A stretch of DNA of 64,000 bases from Cryobacterium breve (GCF_027594785.1 NZ_CP075584.1:3596001-3660000); one strand, 5' to 3'; counted from the stretch's first letter, positions 10,886 to 21,441 are shown. Made by a program: numbers and translations. Notes: generated by a model not told the origin, from the letters alone.

Positions 10886-10923
10886 CGCCGTTTCGCGCCA
10901 GGCATGCCTGGCGCGAAACGGCG
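10886..10923. repeat. 38-bp perfect palindrome between metE and lexA
   Basis: A perfect palindrome centred on GGCATGCC, with arms reading CGCCGTTTCGCGCCAGGCA outward to inward. It is flanked by further CGCGCCA half-motifs (about 10840-10860 and 10925-10940). The same core forms the longer palindrome at 34534-34597. It lies between convergent metE and lexA, so it could be a bidirectional terminator. Together with the 18-bp repeats it fills the 302-base gap 10766-11067. Confidence 0.85.
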
Positions 10924-10982
10924 CAGTTGGCGCGCGCCAAAGCGTGGCACACGCCGGAGTGCGATCGTGCGCCGGGTTGAAA

Positions 10983-11072
10983 GCGAGCGCGGACGATCCA
11001 GCGAGTGCGGACGATCCAGCGAGCGCGGACGATCCAGCGAGCGCGGACGCTCGAGCGAGCGCGGCAGCTAGA
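10983..11072. repeat. 18-bp tandem repeat, five copies, reaching the lexA stop codon
   Basis: Units begin at 10983, 11001, 11019, 11037 and 11055. The consensus is AGCGAGCGCGGACGATCC. The first and third copies are identical and the last is degenerate. The final unit overlaps the lexA stop codon at 11068-11070. Confidence 0.85.
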
Positions 11073-11787
11073 GGGAACGCAGGACGGCGACGATCTTGCC
11101 GAGGATCTCGGCGTGGTCGCCGAGGATCGGCTCGAAGTTGGTGTTCCTCGGCAGCAGCCAGGTGTGGCCGTCACGCTGCCGGAAGACCTTCACCGTCGCC
11201 TCACCGTCGAGCATCGCGGCGACGATCTCGCCGTTCTCCGCGGTCTTCTGCTGGCGGACGACGACCCAGTCACCGTCCATGATCGCGGCGTCGATCATCG
11301 ACTCACCGACGACCTTGAGCATGAACAGCTCGCCCTTGCCCACGAGCTGGCGCGGGAGCGGGAAGATCTCGTCGACCTGTTGGTCGGCCATGATCGGCAC
11401 ACCGGCGGCGATCCGACCGACGAGCGGCACCATGGCCGCGTCGCCGACCGGGGTTCCCTGCTGGAAGTTCTCCGCGGCTCCGGCGGCGGTGTCCTCCGGA
11501 GACTGCGGCAGCTCGATCAGCACCTCGAGCGCCCGGGGCCGGTTCGGGTCCCGGCGCAGGTAGCCGCTCAGCTGGAGCTGGTTGAGCTGGTGGGTGACAC
11601 TCGACAACGACGACAACCCGACGGCGTCACCGATCTCCCGCATGCTCGGCGGATAACCCCGCTGGCCGACGGAGCGCTGGATGACGTCCATGATCGCGCG
11701 CTGCTTGTCGCTCAGGCTCTTCCTCCGACGTGTCCCACCGCGTTCGGGGGAACTGGCGGTCAACGGGGTCACGCTGTCCTGGGTCAC
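11068..11787 (-). CDS. lexA: SOS repressor LexA
   Basis: Represses SOS genes and self-cleaves when RecA is activated. The protein has 239 residues. The N-terminal winged helix reads [29 protein letters not shown] and [17 protein letters not shown]. The cleavage site is Ala-Gly in RIAAGVPIM. The catalytic serine is in [10 protein letters not shown] and the catalytic lysine in EATVKVFR. It is divergent from the LysM gene at 12080; two palindromes and a hairpin lie in the shared 292-base region, so autoregulation is likely. The last bases run into an 18-bp tandem repeat. Confidence 0.97.
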   Translation of the reverse strand: MTQDSVTPLTASSPERGGTRRRKSLSDKQRAIMDVIQRSVGQRGYPPSMREIGDAVGLSSLSSVTHQLNQLQLSGYLRRDPNRPRALEVLIELPQSPEDTAAGAAENFQQGTPVGDAAMVPLVGRIAAGVPIMADQQVDEIFPLPRQLVGKGELFMLKVVGESMIDAAIMDGDWVVVRQQKTAENGEIVAAMLDGEATVKVFRQRDGHTWLLPRNTNFEPILGDHAEILGKIVAVLRSL

Positions 11788-11987
11788 GATGTCGCTCCTG
11801 TCGGTGGCGGTGGGCGGTGGTGGGCGGTCGTCCCGGCGGATGCCGTGAGGCGACCGTATCCGAATGTCAGTGGTCGCTGGTTGAGTTCACACCAGTCAAT
11901 CGAAACTGTAACCAGTGCGGGGCGATGTGCAGACATTCATTCGAGTGTGTCGTGTACTTCACCCCAATAATAACCGGAGAAAGTCTT

Positions 11988-12003
11988 GATTGTTCGAACA
12001 ATC
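11988..12003. promoter_or_regulatory. Operator-like palindrome 1 in the lexA/LysM intergenic region
   Basis: GATTGTTCGAACAATC is a perfect 16-bp palindrome containing TTCGAA. It abuts a second palindrome and may be part of the LexA operator or another repressor site. Confidence 0.5.
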
Positions 12004-12016
12004 GAATATATATTCG
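12003..12016. promoter_or_regulatory. Candidate LexA box
   Basis: CGAATATATATTCG is a perfect 14-bp palindrome. It matches the actinobacterial SOS-box layout CGAAC-N4-GTTCG with T/A at the inner positions. It lies between divergent lexA and the LysM gene, so it could control both. Confidence 0.6.
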
Positions 12017-12025
12017 GAACATAGC

Positions 12026-12063
12026 TTCGTATCCGGCTCTCCCGGCCGAGAGCCGGATACGAA
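12026..12063 (+). promoter_or_regulatory. 16-bp-stem hairpin in the LysM gene leader
   Basis: TTCGTATCCGGCTCTC (12026-12041) pairs perfectly with GAGAGCCGGATACGAA (12048-12063) around a 6-base loop. It ends just upstream of the AGGAGG site and the ATG at 12080. It could be an attenuator, a stability element or a further protein site. Confidence 0.7.
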
Positions 12064-12079
12064 TACACAGGAGGCAGAC

Positions 12080-12436
12080 ATGAGCACAACAATCGAGCTG
12101 GTCCCGGGGGCGCACACCCGGCTGCGCATCACGCGGCGCGGTCGTGCCGTGCTGACCGCGATCGCCGGCGTCCCCCTCGTCGTGGGCGCGCTGGCCATCG
12201 CCCTCAACGGCGGCCTCGCCGCCGCCGACGGCAGTACGTTGAGCGGCGCCAGCGGAAGTGCGACGACGTTCGACTACGTCACGATCCAGTCGGGCCAGTC
12301 GTTGTGGCAGCTTGCAAAGCGCATCGCGCCCGCCGCCGACCCGCGCGAAGTCATCGCCGAGATCGTCAACCTGAATCAGCTGCCCTCCGAGAGTGTGCAG
12401 CCGGGCCAGCGCCTGGCCCTCCCTGCCGAATACTGA
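12080..12436 (+). CDS. LysM-domain membrane protein, candidate SOS cell-division inhibitor (YneA/ChiZ-like)
   Basis: Small protein of 118 residues with a cytoplasmic N terminus, one membrane segment at about residues 23-50 (VLTAIAGVPLVVGALAIAL) and an extracellular LysM domain. That domain starts at VTIQSGQSLWQLAKRIAP and ends PGQRLALPAEY. The ATG at 12080 is chosen because AGGAGG lies 5-10 bases before it; the open frame continues upstream to 11990 but through operator and hairpin sequence. A LysM protein divergent from lexA with a shared SOS-type operator matches YneA of Bacillus and ChiZ (Rv2719c) of mycobacteria, which delay division during DNA damage. Function is inferred from architecture and position. 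Confidence 0.8.
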   Translation: MSTTIELVPGAHTRLRITRRGRAVLTAIAGVPLVVGALAIALNGGLAAADGSTLSGASGSATTFDYVTIQSGQSLWQLAKRIAPAADPREVIAEIVNLNQLPSESVQPGQRLALPAEY

Positions 12437-12488
12437 ACCCGCCGAATACTGATCCAGCCGGATCCTGAAGTAGTCGGATCCTGAACCA
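12425..12488. repeat. 16-bp tandem repeat, four copies, at the 3' end of the LysM gene
   Basis: Units start at 12425, 12441, 12457 and 12473. They read GCCGAATACTGAACCC, GCCGAATACTGATCCA, GCCGGATCCTGAAGTA and GTCGGATCCTGAACCA. The first copy contains the last codons and the stop of the LysM gene. Confidence 0.8.
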
Positions 12489-12524
12489 CCGGCGATAACG
12501 CCCACCGGTGCTGAAGCCCATCAG

Positions 12525-12530
12525 TATTAT
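12525..12530 (+). promoter_or_regulatory. -10 box of leaderless hisC
   Basis: TATTAT ends 7 bases before GTG 12538. Transcription would start at or next to that codon, which supports GTG 12538 as the hisC start. Confidence 0.6.
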
Positions 12531-12537
12531 GGGGGGA

Positions 12538-13617
12538 GTGACCAGTCTCAACGACCTGCCCCTCCGCGACAATCTTCGCGGGCTCACTCCCTATGGGGCA
12601 CCGCAGCTGCACGTGCCGGTCGCGCTCAATGTGAATGAGAACACCCACGGGATCCCCGAGGACGTGGCCGTCGACATCGCAGCAGCCCTGGCCGCCGCGA
12701 TCCGCGGGATCAACCGGTACCCGGACCGCGAGTTCACGGAACTGCGCGAGGCAATGGCCCGCTACCTCGGTCACGGTCTCACCCGCCAGAACATCTGGGC
12801 GGCCAACGGCTCCAACGAGGTCCTCCAGCAGGTGCTGCAGGCCTTCGGCGGGCCGGGACGCACCGTCCTCGGGTTCGCCCCCACCTATTCGATGTACCCA
12901 TTGCTCGCCTCGGGCACCGGAACGCGCTGGGTCGCCGGTGACCGCGACGCCGACTTCGAACTCACCCCGGAACGCGCCGTCGACTGGGTCAACCGGGTCA
13001 GCCCCGACCTCGTCTTCCTGTGCTCCCCGAACAACCCGACCGGGACCCCGCTCTCGCTCGACGTGATCGCGGCCGTCTACGACGCCTGCGACGGCATCGT
13101 GGTCGTCGACGAGGCCTACGCCGAATTCGCCCCGGTGGGGACGGCATCCGCCCTCACCCTGCTGCCCGGGCGTGAACGCCTGCTCGTCTCCCGCACGATG
13201 AGCAAGGCCTTCGCGTTCGCCGGCGCCCGGGTGGGCTACCTCGCGGCCGACCCGGCCGTGACGGATGCTCTGCGCCTCGTTCGCCTGCCGTACCATCTCT
13301 CGGCGCTCACCCAGGCCGCGGCCGTCGCCGCGTTCGCGCACACTCCGGAGATGCTGCGCATGGTCGACGACATCCGCGGCCAGCGTGACCGCCTCGTCAC
13401 CGAGCTGGGCCGGTTGGGCTACCGGCCCTTGCGCAGCTGGAGCAATTTCGTGCTCTTCGGCGGCGTCGCCGACCCGCGCGGCACCTTCGAGGCGCTGCTC
13501 GCCGAGGGCATCCTCGTGCGCGACGTCGGGATCCCCGGCCACCTGCGGGTGACGGCAGGCACCGAGAGCGAGACGAGCGCTTTCCTCGACGCCCTCGAAG
13601 CGCTGGGCCACGCGTAA
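12538..13617 (+). CDS. hisC: Histidinol-phosphate aminotransferase HisC
   Basis: PLP enzyme converting imidazole-acetol phosphate to histidinol phosphate. It has 359 residues of fold-type I. Landmarks are LNVNENTHGIP near the N terminus, INRYPDREF, the AANGSNEV segment, CSPNNPTGTPLS, the VVDEAYAEF aspartate and the PLP lysine in SRTMSKAFAFAGARVGY. GTG 12538 is preferred over ATG 12529 because the -10 TATTAT overlaps the latter. It is the first of four histidine-pathway genes (hisC, hisB, hisH, priA). hisB has its own -10 box, so at least two transcripts are possible. Confidence 0.95.
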   Translation: MTSLNDLPLRDNLRGLTPYGAPQLHVPVALNVNENTHGIPEDVAVDIAAALAAAIRGINRYPDREFTELREAMARYLGHGLTRQNIWAANGSNEVLQQVLQAFGGPGRTVLGFAPTYSMYPLLASGTGTRWVAGDRDADFELTPERAVDWVNRVSPDLVFLCSPNNPTGTPLSLDVIAAVYDACDGIVVVDEAYAEFAPVGTASALTLLPGRERLLVSRTMSKAFAFAGARVGYLAADPAVTDALRLVRLPYHLSALTQAAAVAAFAHTPEMLRMVDDIRGQRDRLVTELGRLGYRPLRSWSNFVLFGGVADPRGTFEALLAEGILVRDVGIPGHLRVTAGTESETSAFLDALEALGHA

Positions 13618-13630
13618 CCGCCGGGGCCAA

Positions 13631-13636
13631 TAAACT
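13631..13636 (+). promoter_or_regulatory. -10 box of leaderless hisB
   Basis: TAAACT ends 6 bases before the hisB ATG at 13643, and no ribosome-binding site intervenes. This suggests an internal promoter for hisB-hisH. Confidence 0.55.
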
Positions 13637-13642
13637 AGCGGC

Positions 13643-14281
13643 ATGAGCTCACAGTCACCGGCCGCACCGTCAACGACCGCACAGGCGCGCACCGCACACC
13701 TGCAGCGGGAGACGAGCGAGTCGAGCATCGACCTGACGATCAACCTCGACGGCACCGGCGTCTCCGACATCCACACCTCGGTGCCGTTCTACGACCACTT
13801 GCTCACCGCGTTCGCCAAGCACTCCCTGACCGACCTCACGGTGCGGGCGACCGGAGACATCGAGATCGACGTGCACCACACCGTCGAAGACATCGGCATC
13901 GTGCTCGGACTCGCCATCCGGCAGGCGCTCGGCGACAAGTCCGGCATCTCCCGCTACGGCGACGCGCTCGTGCCGCTGGACGACGCCCTGGCCCAGGCCG
14001 TCGTCGACATCTCCGGACGACCGTACCTCGTACACACCGGGGAGCCGGCCGGCTTCGAGTTCCACCTCATCGGCGGGCACTTCACCGGCTCGATGGTACG
14101 CCACGTCTTCGAGGCGATCGCCTTCAATTCCGCGCTCACCGTGCACATCACCGTGCTCGGCGGCCGAGACCCGCACCACATCGCCGAGGCCGAATTCAAG
14201 GCCTTCGCCCGGGCATTCCGCCAGGCCAAGGCCTACGACCCGCTCGTCTCCGGCATCCCCTCGACCAAGGGCGCGCTGTGA
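13643..14281 (+). CDS. hisB: Imidazoleglycerol-phosphate dehydratase HisB
   Basis: Mn-dependent dehydratase making imidazole-acetol phosphate, the HisC substrate. It has 212 residues and is monofunctional, without the phosphatase domain found in E. coli HisB. Metal-binding landmarks are [16 protein letters not shown], the GRPYLV segment, and [15 protein letters not shown] near the C terminus. The first ~20 residues are a Ser/Ala/Thr-rich extension. The last bases overlap the hisH start as GTGA, so the two are translationally coupled. Confidence 0.97.
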   Translation: MSSQSPAAPSTTAQARTAHLQRETSESSIDLTINLDGTGVSDIHTSVPFYDHLLTAFAKHSLTDLTVRATGDIEIDVHHTVEDIGIVLGLAIRQALGDKSGISRYGDALVPLDDALAQAVVDISGRPYLVHTGEPAGFEFHLIGGHFTGSMVRHVFEAIAFNSALTVHITVLGGRDPHHIAEAEFKAFARAFRQAKAYDPLVSGIPSTKGAL

Positions 14282-14910
14282 CGAGCGTCGTCGTCTTCGA
14301 CTACGGCACGGGCAACGTGCACTCGGCCGTGAAGGCGCTCGAGCTCGCCGGAGCCGACGTGACCCTGACCAGCGACCGCCGCACCGCCCTCGAGGCTTCC
14401 GGACTCGTCGTGCCCGGCGTCGGAGCGTTCAGCGCCGTGATGAGCGCCCTCACCGCCGTGCGCGGCGACGAGATCATCGACCGCCGCATCGCCGGGGAAC
14501 GACCGGTGCTCGGCATCTGCGTCGGCATGCAGGTGCTCTTCGAACACGGCGTCGAACGCGGCTCGGAGACCGAGGGACTCGGCGAATGGCCCGGCACCGT
14601 CGCCCAGCTGCCCGCGAAGATCCTCCCGCACATGGGCTGGAACACCGTCACCCCCGACCCGGACTCGCGCCTCTTCGCCGGCATCGAGGACGAGCGGTTC
14701 TACTTCGTGCACTCCTTCGCAGCCCAGGAATGGACGCTCGAGGTCACGCCGCCGTTCCCCCGGCCCCGGCTCACCTGGGCGGAACACGGTGGACCGTTCC
14801 TCGCCGCCGTCGAGAACGGACCGCTCTCCGCGACCCAGTTCCACCCGGAGAAGTCGGGTGAGGCCGGCATCCGCCTGCTGAAGAACTGGATCGGCACCCT
14901 GCGGGATTGA
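14278..14910 (+). CDS. hisH: Imidazole glycerol phosphate synthase glutaminase subunit HisH
   Basis: Class I glutamine amidotransferase subunit that supplies ammonia to HisF for imidazole glycerol phosphate and AICAR formation. It has 210 residues. The catalytic cysteine is in [12 protein letters not shown], the PGVGAF oxyanion segment lies upstream, and the catalytic His-Glu pair is in QFHPEKSG. The GTG start at 14278 overlaps the hisB stop. hisF is not found within the window, so the partner must lie elsewhere. Confidence 0.97.
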   Translation: MTSVVVFDYGTGNVHSAVKALELAGADVTLTSDRRTALEASGLVVPGVGAFSAVMSALTAVRGDEIIDRRIAGERPVLGICVGMQVLFEHGVERGSETEGLGEWPGTVAQLPAKILPHMGWNTVTPDPDSRLFAGIEDERFYFVHSFAAQEWTLEVTPPFPRPRLTWAEHGGPFLAAVENGPLSATQFHPEKSGEAGIRLLKNWIGTLRD

Positions 14911-14971
14911 CCATCCCTCGCGCATTCTGTTCGGCGGCCTTGCCGCACCCATCCCTGATCTGAGGACTACC

Positions 14972-15712
14972 GTGACTGAAACCACCCCCCGCCTCGTCCT
15001 GCTCCCGGCCGTCGACGTCGCAGACGGCAAGGCCGTGCGCCTCACCCAGGGTGAGGCAGGCACCGAGACCAACTACGGTGACCCCGTCGACGCCGCCCTC
15101 GACTGGGCGAGGCAGGGCGCCGAGTGGATCCACCTCGTCGACCTCGACGCGGCCTTCGGGCGCGGCACCAACACCGAGGTGATCAGCCGGGTCATCCGCG
15201 AGGTCGTCGGAGTCAGGATCGAACTGTCCGGAGGTATCCGCGACGACGCCTCACTGCAGGCGGCGCTCGGCGCGGGCGTCAGCCGGATCAACCTCGGAAC
15301 GGCAGCCCTGGAGAACCCGGACTGGGCCGCCCGCGTGATCGCAGAACACGGTGACGCCGTCGCCGTCGGCCTGGACGTGCGCGGCACGACCCTCGCCGCC
15401 CGCGGCTGGACGAAGGAGGGCGGCGACCTCTGGGAGGTGCTCGCCCGCCTCGAGGAGGCCGGCTGCTCCCGCTATGTCGTGACCGACGTCACCAAGGACG
15501 GTACCCTCCAGGGTCCGAACCTCGACCTGCTCCGGCAGGTGCTCGAGCACACCGATCGTCCCGTGGTCGCCTCCGGCGGCATCTCGAGCCTGGCCGACCT
15601 GGTCGCCCTGCGCGAACTGGTCCCGCTCGGGCTCGAGGGTGCGATCGTGGGCAAGGCGCTCTACGCCGGCGCCTTCACCCTCGGTGAGGCACTGGATGTC
15701 GCCGGCCGTTAA
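14972..15712 (+). CDS. priA: Phosphoribosyl isomerase PriA/HisA
   Basis: Isomerises ProFAR to PRFAR in histidine synthesis. In many actinobacteria the same enzyme also acts as phosphoribosylanthranilate isomerase (TrpF); dual activity here is inference. It has 246 residues of (beta/alpha)8 fold. The N-terminal catalytic aspartate is in [19 protein letters not shown], with ELSGGIRDD, the second catalytic aspartate in [15 protein letters not shown], and the phosphate-binding VASGGISS. The start is GTG 14972. The following SseB-like gene begins inside the last codons. Confidence 0.95.
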   Translation: MTETTPRLVLLPAVDVADGKAVRLTQGEAGTETNYGDPVDAALDWARQGAEWIHLVDLDAAFGRGTNTEVISRVIREVVGVRIELSGGIRDDASLQAALGAGVSRINLGTAALENPDWAARVIAEHGDAVAVGLDVRGTTLAARGWTKEGGDLWEVLARLEEAGCSRYVVTDVTKDGTLQGPNLDLLRQVLEHTDRPVVASGGISSLADLVALRELVPLGLEGAIVGKALYAGAFTLGEALDVAGR

Positions 15713-16517
15713 CCTCGGATCGACCGGACTCCCCGGGGGCCCAGAGGGCCAGGGCGGCCACGGCGGCCCCGCCGATTCCGCAGGACAGCCCTGGGCCGGC
15801 CGGGCTTTCGAGGCCAACGACCACGCCGGCGACGACGGATCGGCCCCGCTCGAGCTCCTCGCCGCCCTCGCCCGCTACCGCGACCGGGAGTCGGGAGAGG
15901 AGGCCGTCGTCGACGCGATCCGCTCCTCGCGGCTCTTGATCCCGCTCGTGACGGCGCTCGGGGACTCCGGCCACACCGAGGCCGGCCTCCTGGTCGACAA
16001 GACCCAGGAACTCTCGATCATCACCGTTGCAGGCCCGGACGGCCGGAACGTGCTCCCGGTGTTCACCTCGGCCGAAGCCATGGCCGCGTGGAACATTGCG
16101 GCGCGGCCGGTGCCGGCCGACGGCATCCGGATCGCCCTCGCCGCGGCGCAGGAGAACACCGACCTCGTCGTACTGGACCCGACCGCGCCGACCGAATACG
16201 TCGTGCGGCGGCCTGCCCTGTGGGCGATCGCCCAGGGCCAGCCGTGGACGCCGAGCTACGCGAGCCGTGCCGTCGCCGATGCCTTCGCTGAGTCGATCAC
16301 GAGCGAGCTGAGCGTGCTCGGCGTCGCCCTCTCCGCGGGCGACCCGCTCGGCCGGCTCGCCGGGCCCGAGCTCGTGGTGCGCCTCGAACTCGTCGACGGC
16401 CTGACCCGCGTGGAACTCGACGCGACGCTCGCCCGGCTCGCCGCGCGCTGGTCGGCGAGCGACACGATCGCGACGCAGGTCGATTCCCTGCGCGTGCAGC
16501 TCGCCGCGTCGAGCTGA
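15696..16517 (+). CDS. SseB-family protein
   Basis: A soluble protein of about 273 residues with a SseB-like domain. Recognisable parts are [36 protein letters not shown] (split here as [11 protein letters not shown] and NVLPVFTS) and a [20 protein letters not shown] segment. The first ~45 residues are Gly/Pro-rich and probably disordered. ATG 15696 overlaps the end of priA, consistent with coupling; the open frame extends further upstream inside priA. SseB-like genes after priA are typical of this bacterial family. SseB relates to rhodanese/serine-sensitivity factors, but its molecular job is not known to me. Confidence 0.75.
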   Translation: MSPAVNLGSTGLPGGPEGQGGHGGPADSAGQPWAGRAFEANDHAGDDGSAPLELLAALARYRDRESGEEAVVDAIRSSRLLIPLVTALGDSGHTEAGLLVDKTQELSIITVAGPDGRNVLPVFTSAEAMAAWNIAARPVPADGIRIALAAAQENTDLVVLDPTAPTEYVVRRPALWAIAQGQPWTPSYASRAVADAFAESITSELSVLGVALSAGDPLGRLAGPELVVRLELVDGLTRVELDATLARLAARWSASDTIATQVDSLRVQLAASS

Positions 16518-16568
16518 GCGGGCCGGTGGCTGCGGCCGATTGTCAGGGGTGAGCGGGAAGATGGAGAG

Positions 16569-19500
16569 ATGACCGAGGTCCTGCAGAGATTCTCGCCCGC
16601 CACCCGGGCCTGGTTCGGCCAGGCCTTCGCCGCGCCGACCGAGGCCCAACTCGGCGCCTGGGACGCCATCACCCGGGGCTCGCACGCGCTCGTCGTCGCC
16701 CCGACCGGCTCGGGCAAGACCCTCGCGGCCTTCCTGTGGGCCATCGACCGGCTGGCGACCCCGGCTCCGTCAGGGCAATCCGCGACAACGGATGCTGCCG
16801 GAACCGGAACCGGAACCGGGGTCGGCGTCGCCCCGCTGCCGCGCACCCGGGTGCTCTACATCTCCCCACTCAAGGCACTCGGCGTCGACGTCGAACGGAA
16901 CCTCCGCGCCCCCTCGTCGGCATCACCCAGGCGGCGGCCCGGCTCGGCTTCCCTCCGGTCACGGTGACCGTCGGCGTCCGCTCGGGAGACACCCCGGCCG
17001 CCGACCGGCGCACCCTCGTCAAGACGCCCCCCGACATCCTGATCACGACGCCGGAGTCGCTCTTCCTGATGCTCACCTCTGCGGCCCGCGACTCCCTGCG
17101 CGGCGTCGACACCGTGATCATTGACGAGGTGCACGCCGTCGCGTCGAGCAAGCGCGGCGCCCACCTCGCCGTCTCCCTGGAACGCCTCGACGAGCTGCTC
17201 GCGCGGCCGGCGCAGCGGATCGGCCTCTCGGCGACCGTGCGCCCGGCCGCGGAGGTCGCCCGCTTCCTCGGCGGCTCTGCCCCGGTGCAGATCGTCAACC
17301 CCGCCGCGGGCAAACGCTTCGACCTCCGCGTCGTCGTCCCCGTCGACGACATGACCCAGCTCGGCCCCGTTCCCGAACGGGAGGGGGCGACCGCGGCCGC
17401 CGCACCGCAGGCAGGCTCGATCTGGCCGCACGTCGAAGAGGCGATCGTCGACGAGGTGCTCGCACACTCCTCGTCCATCGTCTTCGCGAACTCGCGCCGT
17501 CTCGCCGAGCGACTGACCGCGCGCTTCAACGAGATCTACGCCGGGCGCCTGGCGGATGCCGCCGAGCGGGCCACGGGCGAACTCACGCCGGTCGGAGCAG
17601 GCCTCGCACCGGCATCCGTCGCCGAGGGCGCTGCCGGAACTGCTGCCGAGGGCGCTGCCGGTGAGGCCCAAACATGGAGTGCGGCGGCCCCGGTGCGGCC
17701 GCCCGCGGACCTGATGGGCGCGAGCGGCCAGAGCGCGGGAGCCGAGCCGCTCCTCGCCCGCGCGCACCACGGCTCGGTGAGCAAGGAACAGCGCTCGATG
17801 ATCGAAGAAGACCTCAAGGCCGGGCGGCTGCGCTGCGTGGTTGCGACGTCGAGCCTCGAACTCGGCATCGACATGGGCGCGGTCGACCTCGTCGTGCAGG
17901 TCGAGTCTCCGCCCTCGGTCGCGAGCGGGCTGCAGCGGGTCGGCCGCGCCGGGCACCAGGTCGGCGAGATCTCCCGCGGCGTGATCTATCCCAAGCACCG
18001 TGCCGACCTCATCCACGCCGCCGTCGCGGCCGAGCGGATGGTCGCCGGGCTGATCGAGTCGATCGCGGTGCCGTCCAACCCCCTCGACATCCTCGCCCAG
18101 CAGACCGTCGCCGCCGTGGCGCTCGAGCCGATCCAGTCCGAGGACTGGTTCGACATCGTGCGCCGCAGCGCCCCGTTCCAGGGCCTGCCCCGCTCCGCAT
18201 ACGAGGCCACCCTCGACCTCCTCGCCGGCCGGTATCCCTCCGACCAGTTCGCCGAACTCCGCCCCCGGATCGTCTGGGACCGCGACACCGGCCTCCTGAC
18301 CGGGCGCCCCGGCGCGCAACGCCTCGCCGTCACGAGCGGCGGCACCATCCCCGATCGCGGGCTCTTCGGCGTCTTCATGGTCGGCGGTGACCAGGCCACG
18401 GGCCGCCGGGTCGGCGAACTCGACGAGGAGATGGTCTACGAATCCCGGGTCGGCGACGTCTTCGCCCTCGGCACCACGAGCTGGCGGATCCAGGAGATCA
18501 CCCACGACCGGGTGCTCGTGCTCCCGGCGTTCGGCGAGCCGGGACGGCTGCCGTTCTGGAAGGGTGACGGCCTGGGCCGGCCGGCGGAACTCGGTGAGGC
18601 CGTCGGCGCCTTCGTCCGCGAGGTCTCCGCCCTGCCGGAGGCCGCCGCCCGGGCCCGCTGCGCGACCGGCGGGCTCGACGAGCGTGCCGCGAACAACCTG
18701 CTCACCTTCCTCGCCGACCAGCGGACGGCCACCGGGCAGCTGCCGACCGACCGCACCCTCGTCGTCGAACGGTTCCGCGACGAACTCGGCGACTGGCGGG
18801 TGATCCTGCATTCCGCATACGGCATGCAGGTGCACGCGCCGTGGGCGCTCGCGGTCGCCGCCCGGGTGCGGGAGCGGTATGGGCTTGACGGCGGGTGCGT
18901 CGCGAGCGACGACGGCATCGTCGCGCGCATCCCCGACACCGACTCCGAACCTCCCGGCGCCGAGCTCTTCGTCTTCGAGGCGGAAGAGATCGAGCAGCTC
19001 GTGACCGACGAAGTCGGTGGCTCCGCGCTCTTCGCAGCCCGGTTTCGGGAGTGCGCGGCGCGCGCCCTGCTGCTCCCCAAGTACAACCCGGGCACCCGGT
19101 CGCCGCTCTGGCAGCAGCGGCAGAAGGCCGCCCAGCTGCTCGAGGTCGCCCGCGAGTACCCGACCTTCCCGATCATCCTCGAGACCGTGCGCGAATGCCT
19201 GCAGGACGTCTACGACCTCCCGGCCCTGCTCGACCTCACCCGCAAGATCAACAGCCGCGCGATCCGCCTCGTCGAGACCCGGACCGACACCCCGAGTCCG
19301 TTCGCGAGCACACTGCTCTTCGGCTACGTCGCCGCGTTCATGTACGAGGGCGACTCCCCGCTCGCCGAACGCCGGGCAACGGCGCTGTCCCTCGACTCGA
19401 GCCTCCTCGCCGAACTGCTCGGCCGGGTCGAACTGCGGGAGCTGCTCGACCCGGCCGTGATCGAGCAGACGGACGCCGAACTCCAGCGCCTGCCCGCCGA

Positions 19501-21433
19501 CCGGCACGCGCGGGGAGTCGAGGGCATCGCCGACCTGCTGCGCCAGCTCGGCCCCCTCACGACGGAAGAGGTCGCCGCCCGGCTCGATACCGCGGGTGGC
19601 CCCGACGCCGAAGCCGGCCTCCTCGAGCTCGTCGCCGCGCGCCGCGTGCTGCGGGCCGGGTTCGCCGGCCGACAGTGGTGGGCCGTGATCGAAGACGCCA
19701 GCCGGCTCCGCGATGCGCTTGGCGTTCCGGTGCCCCTCGGGGTGCCCGCCGCGTTCACCGAAACCGTGCCCGACCCGCTCGGCGACCTCGTCAGCCGGTA
19801 CGCGCGTACGCACGGCCCGTTCACCGTGGCGGATGTCGCCGATCGCTTCGGTCTCGGCGCTGCCGTCGCCCTCGGGGCGCTGCGCCGCCTCGCCGGCACC
19901 CGTCGGGTGATCGAGGGCGAGTACCGGCCGCACGGAACCGGCAGCGAATGGTGCGACGCCGAGGTCCTGCGTCGGCTCCGCCGGCGTTCCCTCGCCGCCC
20001 TGCGGCACGAGGTCGAGCCCGTCGACCAGATCACGATGGGCCGATTCCTGCCGGCCTGGCAACACGTCGGCGGGAGGCTCCGCGGCGTCGACGGCGTCGC
20101 ATCCGTCATCGAACAGCTCGAAGGGGCGCGCATCCCCGCGTCGGCGTGGGAGTCGCTCGTGCTGCCCGCCCGGGTGAGCGACTACCGGCCGGCGATGCTC
20201 GACGAGCTCACCAACGCGGGCGAGGTGCTCTGGGCGGGAGCCGGCACCCTCGCCGGCAACGACGGCTGGATCAGCCTGTACCTCGCCGAGACCGCGGCGC
20301 TCACCCTTCCGCCTCCTGCCCCCGTGGAGACCACGGAATTGCAGCGCGAGGTTCTCGCGACCCTCGGCAGCGGGGGCGGATTCTTCTTCCGCCAACTGGC
20401 CGACGCGGTCGGCAGCCAGGACGACGTGCTCCTCGCCGCCGCCCTCTGGGACCTGGTCTGGGCCGGCCTCGTCGGCAACGACACCTTCGCCCCGGTGCGG
20501 GCGCTGCTCTCCGGCGGCCGCACGGCGCACAGCACCAAGCGGGCGGCGCCGCGGGCCCGCCTGCACGGCGGGCGCGGCTTCGCCAGGTCGGCGATGCCTC
20601 TCCGCGGTGGGCCGCCGACGGTGTCCGGCCGCTGGTCGATCGTGCCCGTCGCCGACGATTCACCCACCCGCCGCGCCCACGCCCTCGGTGAGACCCTGCT
20701 CGAGCGCTACGGCGTCGTCACCCGCGGCGCCGTCGTGGGCGAGGGCGTCACCGGCGGCTTCGCACTCGTCTACCGCACCCTGAGCGGCTTCGAGGAATCC
20801 GGGCATTGCCGGCGCGGCTACTTCATCGACGGGCTCGGCGCCGCACAGTTCGCGACCGCCGGCACGATCGACCGGCTGCGGTCGTTCACGGAGTCCGACT
20901 CCGGCTCGGGCGGAACCGGGGGAGCGGGCTCCACCGCGACGGGGCAGGGCGCGCCGGTCGTCGTCACGCTCGCGGCGACCGACCCGGCCAACCCGTACGG
21001 GGCCGTGCTGCCCTGGCCTGCCCTCCCGACGGGAACCAGCCACCGTGCCGCCCGCAAGGCCGGCGCGATCGTCGTTCTCGTCGACGGCGCCCTCGTGCTC
21101 TACGTCGAACGCGGCGGCAAGACCGTGCTCGCTTTCGACGGAAGCCAGGTCGGAGGGGCCGACGATGTCGACGGCAGCGCGGCGCCGGCGGGTGACCGCG
21201 CCGATGCCGCCGGTGCCGCTGGTGCTGCCATCGACGCCGACGGCGCCGCGGCCCGTGACGCACTGTTCGCAGCCGCGGCCGGCGCCCTCGCCGCCACCGT
21301 GACAAGCGGGCGGATCGCCAAACTGGGCGTCGAGACGGTCAACGGCGTCTTCGTGATCGGCACCCCGTTCGGCCGCGCGCTCCAGGGCGCGGGATTCGGC
21401 GTGACGCCGAAGGGCCTGAAGCTCCATGCCTGA
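16569..21433 (+). CDS. lhr: Lhr-type ATP-dependent DNA helicase (apparent frameshift)
   Basis: Large superfamily 2 helicase, a 3'-5' DNA/RNA-DNA translocase linked to DNA repair. Corrected length is about 1621 residues. The N-terminal core has VVAPTGSGKTLAAF (Walker A), LYISPLKALGVDVERNL, TTPESLFLML, the DEVH box in IIDEVHAV and LSATVRP. The second RecA domain has ARAHHGSVSKEQR and QRVGRAGHQVG. A long C-terminal region follows (winged helix plus Lhr-C). The frame breaks in the C-run at 16909-16913: five C where six are needed for N-L-R-A-P-L-V-G. Two Ala/Gly/Thr-rich inserts interrupt the core. The gene directly precedes nei, as in mycobacteria. Confidence 0.93.
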
Positions 21434-21441
21434 GGACGACC

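Noticed and set aside
17409-17420. CAGGCTC in lhr as another frame error
   Set aside because: The frame reads through it normally (APQAGSIWPHVEE), so the sequence is genuine there.
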